A DNA stretch of 64,000 nucleotides from Nonomuraea turkmeniaca (GCF_005889735.1 NZ_VCKY01000006.1:33843-97842), one strand, 5' to 3'. Shown: positions 25,111-33,772, counted from the first letter of the stretch. Program-made: numbers and translations. Notes: a model not told the origin generated them from the letters alone.

Positions 25111-27360
25111 ATGCGACACGAGGTCATGACCTCGGACATCACGGTCGTCGGCGGCGGTCTCGCCGGAGTGTGCGCGGCGATCGCCGCCGCGCGTCTCGGC
25201 CGCCGGGTCGCGCTGGTCACCAACCGGCCGGTGCTGGGCGGCAACTCCAGCAGCGAAGTACGGGTGTGGGTGTGCGGCGCCACCGGCCATGGCGTGCACC
25301 ACTTCGCCCGCGAAGGCGGCGTCATGGGGGAACTGCTGGTCGAGAACCAGTACCGCAACCCGGAAGGCAACCCGTACTACTGGGATCTGGTGGTGCTCGA
25401 CGCGGTCCGCGCCGAGCCGAACATCACGCTGTTCCTCAACACCGACGTCCGCGAGGTCGCCGCCGGCGGCCCCGGCGACGCCCGCCGCATCGACTCGGTG
25501 ACCGGCTGGATGATGGGCTCGGAGCGGCTGATCCGGTTCGACAGCCCGCTGTACCTCGACTGCACCGGCGACGGCCTGGTAGGCCACCTCGCCGAGGCGA
25601 GGTACCGGATCGGCAGGGAGGCCCGATCGGAGTACGGCGAGCCGTGGGCGCCCGAGGTCGCCGACGACATCACCCTCGGCAGCACGCTGCTGTTCTACAC
25701 GAAGGACACCGGCGAACCGACGCGGTATGTGCCGCCGCGCTTCGCCAAGGACATCACCGCCACGCCGATCCCCGAACACCGGATCATCCGGGCCGGCGAC
25801 AACGGCTGCGCGTACTGGTGGATCGAGTGGGGCGGCGAGCTCGACACGGTGCACGACAACGAGCGCATCCGCGACGAGTTGTGGTCCGTCATCTACGGCA
25901 TCTGGGACTACATCAAGAACCACGGCACGTTCGACGCCGACATGATGAGCCTGGAATGGGTCGGTGCGTTGCCCGGCAAACGGGAGTACCGCCGGTTCGT
26001 CGGCGACCACACCCTCACCCAGCACGACATCATCGACCAGGTCGAGTTCGACGACCGGGTCGCCTTCGGCGGCTGGTCGATCGACCTGCACCCGCCCGGC
26101 GGCATGTACGCCACCGAAGCCGGCTCGAAACACCTGTACTCCACCGGCGTGTACCACGTGCCCTATCGCAGCCTCTACTCCGTGAACTGCACGAACATGC
26201 TGATGGCGGGCCGCGACATTTCCGCCAGCCACGTCGCGTTCGGCTCCACCCGGGTGATGGCGACGTGCGGCACCCTCGGGGAGGCCGCCGGCACCGCCGC
26301 CGCGTTGTGCGTGCAGCGCAGGCTCAGCCCGCGGGAGCTCAGCGAGCGACACAGCGGCGACCTGGTGCAGACGCTGCTGCGGCAGGACGGCTCGATCATC
26401 GGCCTGGCCGCGCACGACCCGGCCGACCTGGCCGCCGCCGCGTCCGTGACCGCGTCGTCGTACATCCGGTCGCCGGCGTTGCGGCCCAATGGTGAGACCC
26501 GGGAGCTGACCAGCGACATCGCGGTCGTGGTACCGGCCGGGCCGCTGCTGGAATCGGTGTCGCTGCTGCTCAGCGGCGACGGCGAGGTGACCGTCGAGGT
26601 GTGCGCCGGCGACCGCGGCCAGAACTACGTGCCGGCTCGGCAGCTGGCGTCGGCGACCGCCACCGTGGCCGGCGACCGGCCGCAGTGGGTGCGCTTCGCC
26701 CTGGCCGGGCAGCCGATCAAGCTGCCCGAGGGCCTGCCGGTCATCGTGGTCCTGCGCAGTGTTCCGGGTGTGACCGTGCATCTGGCGGACAACACGGTCC
26801 CGGGCGTGCTGGCACTGATCAACCAGCCGGGCAAACGCTCACCGGACGACCAGATGCCGCTCGGGTCGCAGCAGGTGCTGGCCTGGCGGTCGATCCCGCT
26901 GCACCGCCGCGCGCCGGCGATCCGGCTCAGCCCCGACACCGACGCGCTCGCGCCTGCCCGGGTGCTCGACGGCTACCAGCGGCCCTATGGCAGCGGCCCG
27001 CACATGTGGTGTTCCGACCCGGCCGACGACGAGCCGTGGCTGCGACTGGACTGGCCGCAGCCGACCGTGGTGCGCCACATCGACGTGATCTTCGACGACG
27101 ACGTGCACGAAGACCTCATCAACCTGCACCACCACCGCACCCCCGGCCGCGAGATGCCCACCCTGGTCCGCGACTACGTCATCGAAACCGCCGGTCCTGA
27201 CGGCGGCTGGGTCGAGCAGCACGTCGAGACCGGCAACCGCCGCCGCCACCGCGTCCACGACCTGAGCGAGGCGGTGACCACCACCGCGGTACGGCTACGT
27301 CTCACCGCCACCAACGGCGCCCCGTCCGTACACGTGATCTCCCTTCGCGTGTACGCGTGA
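25111..27360 (+). CDS. FAD-dependent oxidoreductase (FAD_oxidored family) with C-terminal beta domain
   Basis: A 749-residue protein. An FAD-binding Rossmann motif (ITVVGGGLAGVCAAIAAARL) at about 10-29 is followed by NRPVLGGNSSSEVRVWVCG, the signature of the Pfam FAD_oxidored family, and YLDCTGDGLVGHLA near 150. The FAD part ends near 430 (GRDISASHVAFGSTRVMATC). About 300 further residues look like beta-sandwich, with a discoidin-like end. No signal peptide is seen. Members occur in polysaccharide loci of many bacteria but the reaction is not established; oxidation of a sugar or sugar acid is a guess. Transcribed with the ABC transporter genes. Confidence 0.82.
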   Translation: MRHEVMTSDITVVGGGLAGVCAAIAAARLGRRVALVTNRPVLGGNSSSEVRVWVCGATGHGVHHFAREGGVMGELLVENQYRNPEGNPYYWDLVVLDAVRAEPNITLFLNTDVREVAAGGPGDARRIDSVTGWMMGSERLIRFDSPLYLDCTGDGLVGHLAEARYRIGREARSEYGEPWAPEVADDITLGSTLLFYTKDTGEPTRYVPPRFAKDITATPIPEHRIIRAGDNGCAYWWIEWGGELDTVHDNERIRDELWSVIYGIWDYIKNHGTFDADMMSLEWVGALPGKREYRRFVGDHTLTQHDIIDQVEFDDRVAFGGWSIDLHPPGGMYATEAGSKHLYSTGVYHVPYRSLYSVNCTNMLMAGRDISASHVAFGSTRVMATCGTLGEAAGTAAALCVQRRLSPRELSERHSGDLVQTLLRQDGSIIGLAAHDPADLAAAASVTASSYIRSPALRPNGETRELTSDIAVVVPAGPLLESVSLLLSGDGEVTVEVCAGDRGQNYVPARQLASATATVAGDRPQWVRFALAGQPIKLPEGLPVIVVLRSVPGVTVHLADNTVPGVLALINQPGKRSPDDQMPLGSQQVLAWRSIPLHRRAPAIRLSPDTDALAPARVLDGYQRPYGSGPHMWCSDPADDEPWLRLDWPQPTVVRHIDVIFDDDVHEDLINLHHHRTPGREMPTLVRDYVIETAGPDGGWVEQHVETGNRRRHRVHDLSEAVTTTAVRLRLTATNGAPSVHVISLRVYA

Positions 27361-27603
27361 CATCGGCCATCGAGTCCGTCCAGCCACGAACGAACCCGAA
27401 GGCCTTCGACAACGGTACGGACGCTCGCCGGCGGAACGCCGGGCCCGGTGTCAGGCCGGGGGCAGAACGAGCGGCCCCGCATCCGTTCGTGATGGTCGTG
27501 CCAGGCCGCGTCGAGCAGCGAAGCGACGTCCGCACTGGTCACCCTCCCGGCAATATCACATCCGGGCAGCCCATGGCGCTTTCACCACTTGGCAGGTCTC
27601 CCG

Positions 27604-28668
27604 ATGAACATCTTCCCCAGCAAGGCTCTGCGGTCGATCCCGGCGAGCGATTCCGTCCTCACCTGGGCCGGTGCGATCGAGGTCGAGCACGCGGCGGGCT
27701 GGTCGCGAGGCTGGCGGCTGCCCCGCGGCCGGCTTCGCCTCTTCCCCGGCCGGCTTCGCCTCTTCCCCGGCCGGCGGCTGCAAGGCCATGCCCGGGCGCA
27801 GGCGGGTGTCAGGATCACGTTCGGCACCGACGCGACCGTGCTGCGCGGGCGATGCCTGTCGGCCGACGGCATCGGGCCGGTCGACCTCGTCGTGCACGGG
27901 ACGGTCGTCGACGCACCCGTAGCCTCCGACGGGTCCTTTCACTTCGCCGAACTGCCGGCCGGCGAGAAGATCACGGAAATCTGGTTACCCCACGGCGGCG
28001 ATTTCCGGCTGGTGGAGCTGGCCGTCGACGAGTCGGCGCGAACATGGGTGACACCGGCCACGCCTCCCCCGCGGCTCATCACCTACGGCAGCTCGATCAC
28101 CCAGTGCCGCGCGGCCGCATCGCCGACGCGAACCTGGCCCGCCCTGGTCGCGCGTAACCTCGGCCTGGATCTGACCTGTCTCGGATTCGACGGTGAGTGC
28201 CACCTGGACCCGATGATCGCACGCTTGATCCGGGACCGCCCCGCCGAAGTGATCATCACCTGCCTCGGCGTCAACGTCTACGGCGCCGGCACGTTCACCA
28301 AGCGCTCGTTCCTGCCCGCGGTCCTGGGATTCGTCAGCACCGTCCGGGACGGCCACCCCCGGGTGCCGATCCTGGTCATGTCGCCGATCTTCTCCCCCAG
28401 CCGCGAGGAGCAGACCGGGCAGACCGGAATGAGCCTGGCCGAGATGCGTGCCGACATCGCCGAGGCCGTACGCCTGCTGCGCGAACACGGCGACGCGGAT
28501 GTTCACCTGATCGACGGGCTCGACGTGTTCGGACCGGCCCAGGAGCACCTACTGCCGGACGGCCTGCACCCGAACGCCGCCGGCTACGCCCACATGGCCA
28601 CCTCGATCACACCGCTCGTACGCGCACACCTCCACCCGCACCACCAAGCCACCGGACGGCGGCAGTGA
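27604..28668 (+). CDS. SGNH/GDSL-type hydrolase, probable carbohydrate esterase
   Basis: A 354-residue protein. The C-terminal half is an SGNH hydrolase: serine block LITYGSSITQCRAAA, Gly block in FDGECHL, an ITCLGVNVYGAG block, and Asp-His in LPDGLHPNAAGYAHM. The N-terminal half is a beta-sandwich as in two-domain carbohydrate esterases (residues 65-140). It likely removes acyl groups from imported oligosaccharides; no signal peptide is present. Start ATG 27604, 243 bases beyond the FAD oxidoreductase gene. Near residue 42 a 21-bp tandem duplication encodes RLRLFPG twice, a repeat absent from normal members and probably in a surface loop. Confidence 0.82.
   Translation: MNIFPSKALRSIPASDSVLTWAGAIEVEHAAGWSRGWRLPRGRLRLFPGRLRLFPGRRLQGHARAQAGVRITFGTDATVLRGRCLSADGIGPVDLVVHGTVVDAPVASDGSFHFAELPAGEKITEIWLPHGGDFRLVELAVDESARTWVTPATPPPRLITYGSSITQCRAAASPTRTWPALVARNLGLDLTCLGFDGECHLDPMIARLIRDRPAEVIITCLGVNVYGAGTFTKRSFLPAVLGFVSTVRDGHPRVPILVMSPIFSPSREEQTGQTGMSLAEMRADIAEAVRLLREHGDADVHLIDGLDVFGPAQEHLLPDGLHPNAAGYAHMATSITPLVRAHLHPHHQATGRRQ
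27727..27768 (+). repeat. 21-bp in-frame tandem duplication
   Basis: Two identical copies of a 21-base unit (27727-27747 and 27748-27768) followed by a partial third of six bases. Each encodes RLRLFPG-type sequence within the SGNH hydrolase gene, keeping the frame. Confidence 0.9.
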
Positions 28669-28690
28669 CGGTCACCTCCACGGACGTGGT

Positions 28691-28758
28691 GTCGGCCTGC
28701 TCGGCCAGCACCGCACCGCCGAGGCGGATGAGCGCGGCCCGGTCGGGGACGTCACCCC
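28691..28758 (-). pseudogene. Scrap of an IS256-type transposase C-terminus
   Basis: On the minus strand, about 22 codons read DVPDRAALIRLGGAVLAEQA D. This matches the usual end of mutator (IS256) transposases, ...(P/N)RDALIRLVGAVLAEQxDEW.... The neighbouring codons on either side do not continue the family. It is a short relic between the SGNH gene and the DHFR-like gene. Confidence 0.5.
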
Positions 28759-28836
28759 AGCGGGCGGACCTCGATCACCCTCCACCACGGCGTTGGCCTT
28801 CGGCGGATTCCGCTGACCCAGGCGGGTTCGCAATGA

Positions 28837-28875
28837 TCATCCTGGTCTACTGCTCGGGCTGGTAGACCAGGATGA
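28837..28875 (-). terminator. Hairpin overlapping the end of the DHFR-like gene
   Basis: TCATCCTGGTCTAC (28837-28850) and GTAGACCAGGATGA (28862-28875) are perfect complements around an 11-base loop. The upstream arm on the minus strand is made of the last codons of the gene, the other arm lies beyond its stop. It is a strong terminator candidate and would also act on plus-strand transcripts. Confidence 0.75.
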
Positions 28876-29392
28876 CCAGGCCGGAGCTGAACGTCTTGCT
28901 CTCCAGCAGCTTCAGCTTGGCCTTCGACTCACGCCTGAACAGCGGCTCTCCCTCACCGAGGATGAGGGGGTGCACCCACAGGTGGTACTCGTCGAGCAGC
29001 CCGGCCTGCGACAGCGCGTCGGTCAGCTGCCCGGTGCCGTAGATGATGATGTCACCGCCCGGCTGCTGCTTGAGCTTGGTGACCTCCTCGACGAGGTTCT
29101 CGCCCCTGATGATGGTGGAGGTGCCCCAGATGTCGGCCTTCTCCAGGGTGTCGCTGACCACGTAATGGTGCATGCCGTTGATCCGGTCGGAGAACTCGTC
29201 GCTGGGCCTGGTCGGCCAGACCGACGCGAACCCCTCGTAGGTGACCCGCCCCGCCAGCAGGGCGTCCGACCTGCGCATCAGGTCCAGGGCGTACTGGGTG
29301 GCATCGTCCGTCCGGTAGTCGAACGACCAGTTCTGCGGCTCGTCGATGTAGCCGTCGAGCGTGGTGTAGGTCGAAGCGATGACTTTCCTCAT
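28847..29392 (-). CDS. Dihydrofolate-reductase-like (RibD C-terminal) protein
   Basis: A 181-residue protein of the RibD_C/DHFR-like family, starting at ATG 29392 (GGAGAG upstream). It opens MRKVIASTYTTLDGYIDEPQ, and has LLAGRVTYEGFASVWPTR and DIIIYGTGQLTDALSQAGLL, the usual family segments that bind NADPH. Such proteins reduce small heterocycles or act on unknown substrates; true folate activity is doubtful. The upstream FMN reductase gene overlaps by four bases (ATGA), so the two are co-translated. Confidence 0.9.
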   Translation of the reverse strand: MRKVIASTYTTLDGYIDEPQNWSFDYRTDDATQYALDLMRRSDALLAGRVTYEGFASVWPTRPSDEFSDRINGMHHYVVSDTLEKADIWGTSTIIRGENLVEEVTKLKQQPGGDIIIYGTGQLTDALSQAGLLDEYHLWVHPLILGEGEPLFRRESKAKLKLLESKTFSSGLVILVYQPEQ

Positions 29393-29979
29393 TGTTCTCT
29401 CCATTGGCGATCGTTTCTGGCGTCCCGCAGCGTACGGGCCCACCATGACAGCTGGTCAAGCGTGATTCCGGCCGCCGCATGGCAGCTCGCGCCCCGTTTG
29501 GGCCAGGAGCCGTCGGCGTCGAAGAGATCCCAGTAGCAGGGCAGGCTGACCGTCTCGGTGACGGCCACCGCCCGCAGCACGGCGAAGATCTCACGGAGCT
29601 GGGCGACCGCGTGCAGGCCGCCCGACTCTCTGCCGTACGACACGAAGGCGACCGGTTTGGCCTGCCACTCCGCGTAGTACCAGTCGATGGCGGTCTTGAG
29701 CGGTGCGGGGAAGCTGTGGTTGTACTCGGGGGTCACCACCACGAAGCCGTCCGCCGCGGCCAGCCGCGGAGCCAGTGCCCGCACCTCGGCGGGCAGCTCC
29801 TCGTCCTCGTCGGTGAGGACCTGGGGCAGCCGTGCCTCGGCCAGATCGACGAGGTCGACCTCCAGCTCCCTTCGCCTGCGGGCCTGGGCGGCGAACCACT
29901 CGGCCACCGTCGGGCCGAATCTGCCGCTTCTGGTGCTACCGATGATCACCGCCACCCGCAGCCGTTCGTTGCTTGCCAT
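29389..29979 (-). CDS. NADPH-dependent FMN reductase family protein
   Basis: A 196-residue flavodoxin-like reductase. The FMN phosphate loop is GSTRSGRFGPTVAEWF near 14-29, and the family signature PEYNHSFPAPLKTAIDWYY lies near 84-102. It transfers electrons from NADPH to FMN or to quinones. It is transcribed with the DHFR-like gene (ATGA overlap) and is divergent from the large BTAD regulator across a 72-base gap holding a direct repeat. The C-terminus runs about 25 residues beyond the core fold. Confidence 0.92.
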   Translation of the reverse strand: MASNERLRVAVIIGSTRSGRFGPTVAEWFAAQARRRRELEVDLVDLAEARLPQVLTDEDEELPAEVRALAPRLAAADGFVVVTPEYNHSFPAPLKTAIDWYYAEWQAKPVAFVSYGRESGGLHAVAQLREIFAVLRAVAVTETVSLPCYWDLFDADGSWPKRGASCHAAAGITLDQLSWWARTLRDARNDRQWREQ

Positions 29980-30001
29980 GTGACTACTGTGCTGGGCGGC
30001 C

Positions 30002-30030
30002 CTTACCGGTTCCCTCCACCGTTCTTACCG
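30002..30030. promoter_or_regulatory. Direct heptamer repeat in BTAD regulator promoter
   Basis: CTTACCG occurs at 30002-30008 and again at 30024-30030, exactly 22 bases apart (two helical turns), in the gap between the FMN reductase and the BTAD regulator genes. SARP-type DNA-binding domains recognise direct heptamers spaced by 11 or 22 bases, so this may be the regulator's own site. Confidence 0.45.
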
Positions 30031-30051
30031 CTCCGGCATAGGGTGGCGGTC

Positions 30052-33000
30052 ATGCGGTTTGGGGTGCTTGGCCCGCTGATGGTGTGGGACGCGGACGGCG
30101 TGCCCGTCACGATCCGTGGGCTGAAGGTCCGCGCGATCCTGGCCGACCTGCTCCTGCACGAGGGCCGCCCGGTGTCGGCCGACCGGCTCGTCGACGACCT
30201 GTGGGGAGACGACGCCCCCGCCCATCCATCGGCCACGCTGCAGGTCAGGGTCTCGCAGCTGCGCAAGGCGCTGGGCGATCGGAACCTCGTGGCGCACCGG
30301 CCCGCGGGCTACCTGCTGCAGGTGGAGGCGGACGCCGTGGACGCGCGCCGGTTCACCGAGCTCACCAAGCAGGCCCAAGCGGCGAAAGACCCGGGAACGC
30401 GGGCCGCGCTGCTGGCCGACGCGCTGGCCCTGTGGCGGGGCCCGGCGTTCGCCGATTTCGCCGACGAGGAGTTCGCCAGGGCGGCGATCGCCCGGCTGGA
30501 GGAGCAGCGCCTGACCGCCGTGGAAGCGCACGCCGAGGCCCGACTGCAGCTGGGCGAACACGCCCTGCTCGCCGGGGAGCTGGCCGACCTGGTGGCGCGG
30601 CATCCGCTGCGTGAGCGGCTGCGTGCCGTACACCTGAAGGCCCTGTATCGGGCCGGACGGCAGAGCGAGGCGCTGGACAGCTACGCCGACCTGCGCGAAC
30701 GGCTCGGAGAGGAGCTCGGTCTGGACCCCAGCCCCGAGCTGGCCGAGTTGCAGCGGGCCATCCTCGCCCAGGACCCTGACCTCGCTCCAGCGGTACGGCA
30801 CGCCACCAACCTGCCCGCTCCGCTCACCGAGCTGATCGGACGGGACGAGTCATTGGCCGCGATATCCGCACAGCTCGGGGCGAATCGGCTGGTGACGCTC
30901 TGCGGGTCCGGCGGGGTGGGCAAGACGCGGCTGGCCGTGGAGACGGCGAGCCTGCTGCTCTCCGCCCACGCCGACGGTGTCTGGCTGGTCGAGCTGGCCT
31001 CCATGCCCCGGTCCGGCGAGGTGGCCGAGCTCGTGATGGCGGTCATGGAGATCCGCGACCCGGGCGGCGAGCCGCGTTCGGCACGCGACCGGCTGGCGCG
31101 TGCGCTGCGCAACCGGCGGGTGCTGCTGGTGCTGGACAACTGCGAGCACGTCGTGGACCAGGTGGCGGACCTGGCGGAGGCGTTGCTGCGGGCCGCGCCG
31201 GAACTCCGAATCCTGGCGACGAGCAGGGAGCCGCTGGCGCTGCCTGGCGAGGTGGTGTGGAACGTGCCGCCGCTGGAGCAGGACAGCGCGGTCCGGTTGT
31301 TCGCGGCCAGGGCGGCGGCCGCGCAGAGCGATTTCCGGCTCGACGACTCGACCGCCCCCGCCGTCTCGTTGCTGTGCAGGCGGCTGGACGGGATCCCGCT
31401 GGCGCTGGAGCTGGCCGCCACCAGGGTGCGGGCGCTGGGCGTGGACGGCCTGGTGGAGCGGCTGGACGACCGCTTCAGGCTGCTGGCGACCGGGCATCGG
31501 GGTGCGCCTCCCCGCCAGAAGACGCTGACCGCCATGATCGACTGGAGCTGGGAGCTGCTGACCAAGCAGGAGCGGCTCGTGCTGCGCCGCCTGGCCGTAC
31601 ACGCCGACGGGTGCATCCTGGAGGCGGCGGAGGCCGTGTGCCCCGGCGACGGCGTGGCCGCCGAGGACGTCCTCGACCTGCTCGCCCGCCTCGTCGACAG
31701 GTCGCTGGTGGCCAGGGCGGGAAACCGCTTCCGCCTGCTGGAGTCGGTCGCCGCCTACTGCGTGGAACGCATGCGAGAGGCGGGTGACCTGAATGAGGTA
31801 CAGCACCGCCACCATGCTTATTACACCGATCTCGCTGAACGAGCCGCCCCCCACCTCTACGGCCCCGACCAGCGCCAGTGGCTCGGCCTGCTCGACGCGG
31901 AGGCCGCCAACCTCCGCACCGTCGTGGACGGCGCTCACCCGGAGCTGACCCTCCGTCTCGCCAATGCCCTCACCTGGTACTGGTACCTCCGCGGCCGCCT
32001 GACCGAAGCCAGTCGCTCACTCGAAACCGCCCTCACCGCGGCGGGTGGCGTGGGGCGGTCCGTGGCGATGGCGTGGCTTGTGGGCATCTCCGTTCTGAAG
32101 GGCGGGAGTGCCGAGTGGGCGGCTCGCCGGGAGCAGGCAGCGGAGGTGTTCGCCGGAGAGCTGGGCGAGCGGGCCAGGGCCGCGTGGTTCCTGGCCTTCG
32201 CGCTGGTGAACCTGGGTGAGATGGAAGCCGCTGAAGACCTGCTCGACAGGGCTCTGGAGGCCCTGCGCGCCGCGGGCGACCGGTGGGGCGAGGCGGCGGC
32301 GCTGAGCACTCGCGCCCAGTTCGCGCACGTACGCGGCGACCTGACCGCACTCGAGCGGGCTGCGACCAGAAGCGCGGAGCTGTTCGCCGAGCTCGGCGAC
32401 CGATGGGGTCAACTGCAGGCATCGGGCTGGCTGGGCGGCCTGGCAGAACTGACCGGCGACACCGACCGCGCCGCCAGGCTGCACGGGGAAGGTGTGCACA
32501 TGGCGGAGGAGCTGGGCCTGTGGCCGGAGGTCAGCGGTCAACTCGCCTGGCTCGGCTGGACCCACGTGCAACTGGGCGACTACGCGAAGGCCTGGAAGCT
32601 GTGCGAGCGCGCCCTCCGCCTCGCCACGGAACAGGACTACGCGGGCGGCGAGATCCTCGCCGAGATCGGCCTCGGCTGCGCCGCCCGCAGGCAGGGCGAG
32701 CTCGATCTCGCCGAGGAGCACCTCGGCAACCTGGTACGGCGGGCTAAGTCAGGAGGCGGCGCCGAGCCCCTGTACCTCTCGATGGTCCTGGTCGAACTGG
32801 GCTTCACCGCCGAGGCACGCGGCGACGCCGAGGCCGCCCGCGCCCTGCACCTGGAGGCGTACAACGCGGCACGCAAGCTCGACGCCCCGCACGGCGCGAT
32901 CTCCGCCGCGGAGGGCCTGGCCGGGGCCATGGCCCTCGCGGGCGCCCACGCCCAGGCCGCCCGGCTCCTCGGCGCGGCGGCGGCGTCCCGCGAGGCCACC

Positions 33001-33162
33001 GCCCTCCCGCAGTCCCCAGCGGAACGTGCCGACGCCGACAGAATCGCCGCCACCTGTCGCCAGATGCTGGGCGAAGAGATCTTCACCACTCAATACACCG
33101 CCGGCCGCCACCAGACCCTGGACGAGGTCGGGCCGCATTATCGTGCGCCAGGTAGCGAGTGA
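30052..33162 (+). CDS. AfsR-type BTAD/NB-ARC/TPR transcription regulator
   Basis: A 1036-residue regulator of the SARP-STAND class. Residues 1-90 are an OmpR-like DNA-binding domain (MRFGVLGPLMVWDADG, LQVRVSQLRKALGDRNLV), 95-245 a BTAD domain ending GLDPSPELAELQRAILAQDP, then an NB-ARC/AAA ATPase with Walker A CGSGGVGKTRLAVETA near 285 and Walker B VLLVLDNCEHV near 360, SREPLALPGEVVW, and C-terminal TPR-like repeats from about 590 to 1010. Such proteins activate nearby genes upon ligand binding to the repeats. ATG 30052 is the start; GTG 30043 is an alternative. Targets probably include the divergent reductase pair. Confidence 0.92.
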   Translation: MRFGVLGPLMVWDADGVPVTIRGLKVRAILADLLLHEGRPVSADRLVDDLWGDDAPAHPSATLQVRVSQLRKALGDRNLVAHRPAGYLLQVEADAVDARRFTELTKQAQAAKDPGTRAALLADALALWRGPAFADFADEEFARAAIARLEEQRLTAVEAHAEARLQLGEHALLAGELADLVARHPLRERLRAVHLKALYRAGRQSEALDSYADLRERLGEELGLDPSPELAELQRAILAQDPDLAPAVRHATNLPAPLTELIGRDESLAAISAQLGANRLVTLCGSGGVGKTRLAVETASLLLSAHADGVWLVELASMPRSGEVAELVMAVMEIRDPGGEPRSARDRLARALRNRRVLLVLDNCEHVVDQVADLAEALLRAAPELRILATSREPLALPGEVVWNVPPLEQDSAVRLFAARAAAAQSDFRLDDSTAPAVSLLCRRLDGIPLALELAATRVRALGVDGLVERLDDRFRLLATGHRGAPPRQKTLTAMIDWSWELLTKQERLVLRRLAVHADGCILEAAEAVCPGDGVAAEDVLDLLARLVDRSLVARAGNRFRLLESVAAYCVERMREAGDLNEVQHRHHAYYTDLAERAAPHLYGPDQRQWLGLLDAEAANLRTVVDGAHPELTLRLANALTWYWYLRGRLTEASRSLETALTAAGGVGRSVAMAWLVGISVLKGGSAEWAARREQAAEVFAGELGERARAAWFLAFALVNLGEMEAAEDLLDRALEALRAAGDRWGEAAALSTRAQFAHVRGDLTALERAATRSAELFAELGDRWGQLQASGWLGGLAELTGDTDRAARLHGEGVHMAEELGLWPEVSGQLAWLGWTHVQLGDYAKAWKLCERALRLATEQDYAGGEILAEIGLGCAARRQGELDLAEEHLGNLVRRAKSGGGAEPLYLSMVLVELGFTAEARGDAEAARALHLEAYNAARKLDAPHGAISAAEGLAGAMALAGAHAQAARLLGAAAASREATALPQSPAERADADRIAATCRQMLGEEIFTTQYTAGRHQTLDEVGPHYRAPGSE

Positions 33163-33170
33163 GGGTTCGG

Positions 33171-33613
33171 CGTAGATGTGTGCTCGTTGAGGATGAGCCT
33201 CCTGTCCGGGAGTTCGCGGCGCGGGATGCCGGTGATCCTCTCGCAGCGCGCGTTCACTTTCGGGCCCTGCGGTGGGCTCTTGGGACGCGCAGGCCGGCGT
33301 CGGCGAAGACTGTGTCGAAGGCATCGGTGAACTGGCCGCCGCGGTCGCGGATCAGGAACTTCCGCTTCGTCATGTCGGTGACTGTTGTCGGAAAGATCCC
33401 CCCCATTGGGGTCGGGGTATCAGGTGCGAGAGCGCCGCCAACCACAGGCGATCGGCCGGCTCGTAACGCACCCGAGGGACCTGACGGCGCGGGACCGCGC
33501 TCTGATGCCGCAGCACCAGCAGTTCCGCCTCCTTGGAGACGCTCCTTTGTAGCAGCAGCGCGGGGCAAAGACAGCAGGCGCCGGGCTACGGCGTACACCG
33601 TAGACAGGATCAT
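33171..33613 (-). mobile_element. Decayed integrase-core transposase remnant
   Basis: On the minus strand, pieces of one rve-type transposase are found in three frames: MILSTVYAVARRLLSLPRAA (start, ATG 33613), then AELLVLRHQSAVPRRQVPRV and RYEPADRLWLAALSHLIPRP, a jump to KRKFLIRDRGGQFTDAFDTV (second catalytic Asp), and after another shift VNARCERITGIPRRELPDRR with the catalytic Glu. The middle with the first Asp is deleted. It is of the same general type as the element at 14860-15540, but the two have lost different parts. Confidence 0.75.
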
Positions 33614-33653
33614 GAATCATGATCCCAGGCGACCCGGACCAGTCACTCGGTGC

Positions 33654-33691
33654 CGCTGAGCCCTTCCGCCCACTGGACGAAGGGCTCAGCG
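33654..33691 (-). terminator. Second hairpin downstream of the CotH operon
   Basis: Arms 33654-33666 and 33679-33691 (CGCTGAGCCCTTC and its complement) form a perfect 13-bp stem with a 12-base loop, some 80 bases beyond the CotH stop on the minus strand and next to another hairpin. It would also shield the operon from the transposon remnant. Confidence 0.65.
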
Positions 33692-33718
33692 CTGGAAGTG
33701 ATTCGAGTTCTTGAGCCC

Positions 33719-33766
33719 CGCGGTAAGGGGTTCTCCGGGGCCGAGCCCGGAGTACCCCTCGCCGCG
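33719..33766 (-). terminator. Hairpin terminator of the CotH operon
   Basis: AGGGGTTCTCCGGG (33726-33739) pairs with CCCGGAGTACCCCT (33746-33759) with one mismatch, and flanking CGCGG/CCGCG at 33719-33723 and 33762-33766 extends the stem. It lies six bases after the CotH stop on the minus strand. Confidence 0.75.
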
Positions 33767-33772
33767 AAAGTG

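Noticed and set aside
24249..26781. Very long open frames on both strands over the permease and FAD oxidoreductase genes
   Set aside because: They are shadows in other frames: Arg/Pro-rich or His/Val-rich with no recognisable domain, while the true genes have clear motifs, overlaps and ribosome sites.
27174..27542. Minus-strand frame starting MTSADVASLLDAAWHDHHER before the SGNH gene
   Set aside because: The first 60 residues look less random than most shadows but match no family I know, and the rest is antisense to the FAD oxidoreductase gene. Not enough to call a gene.
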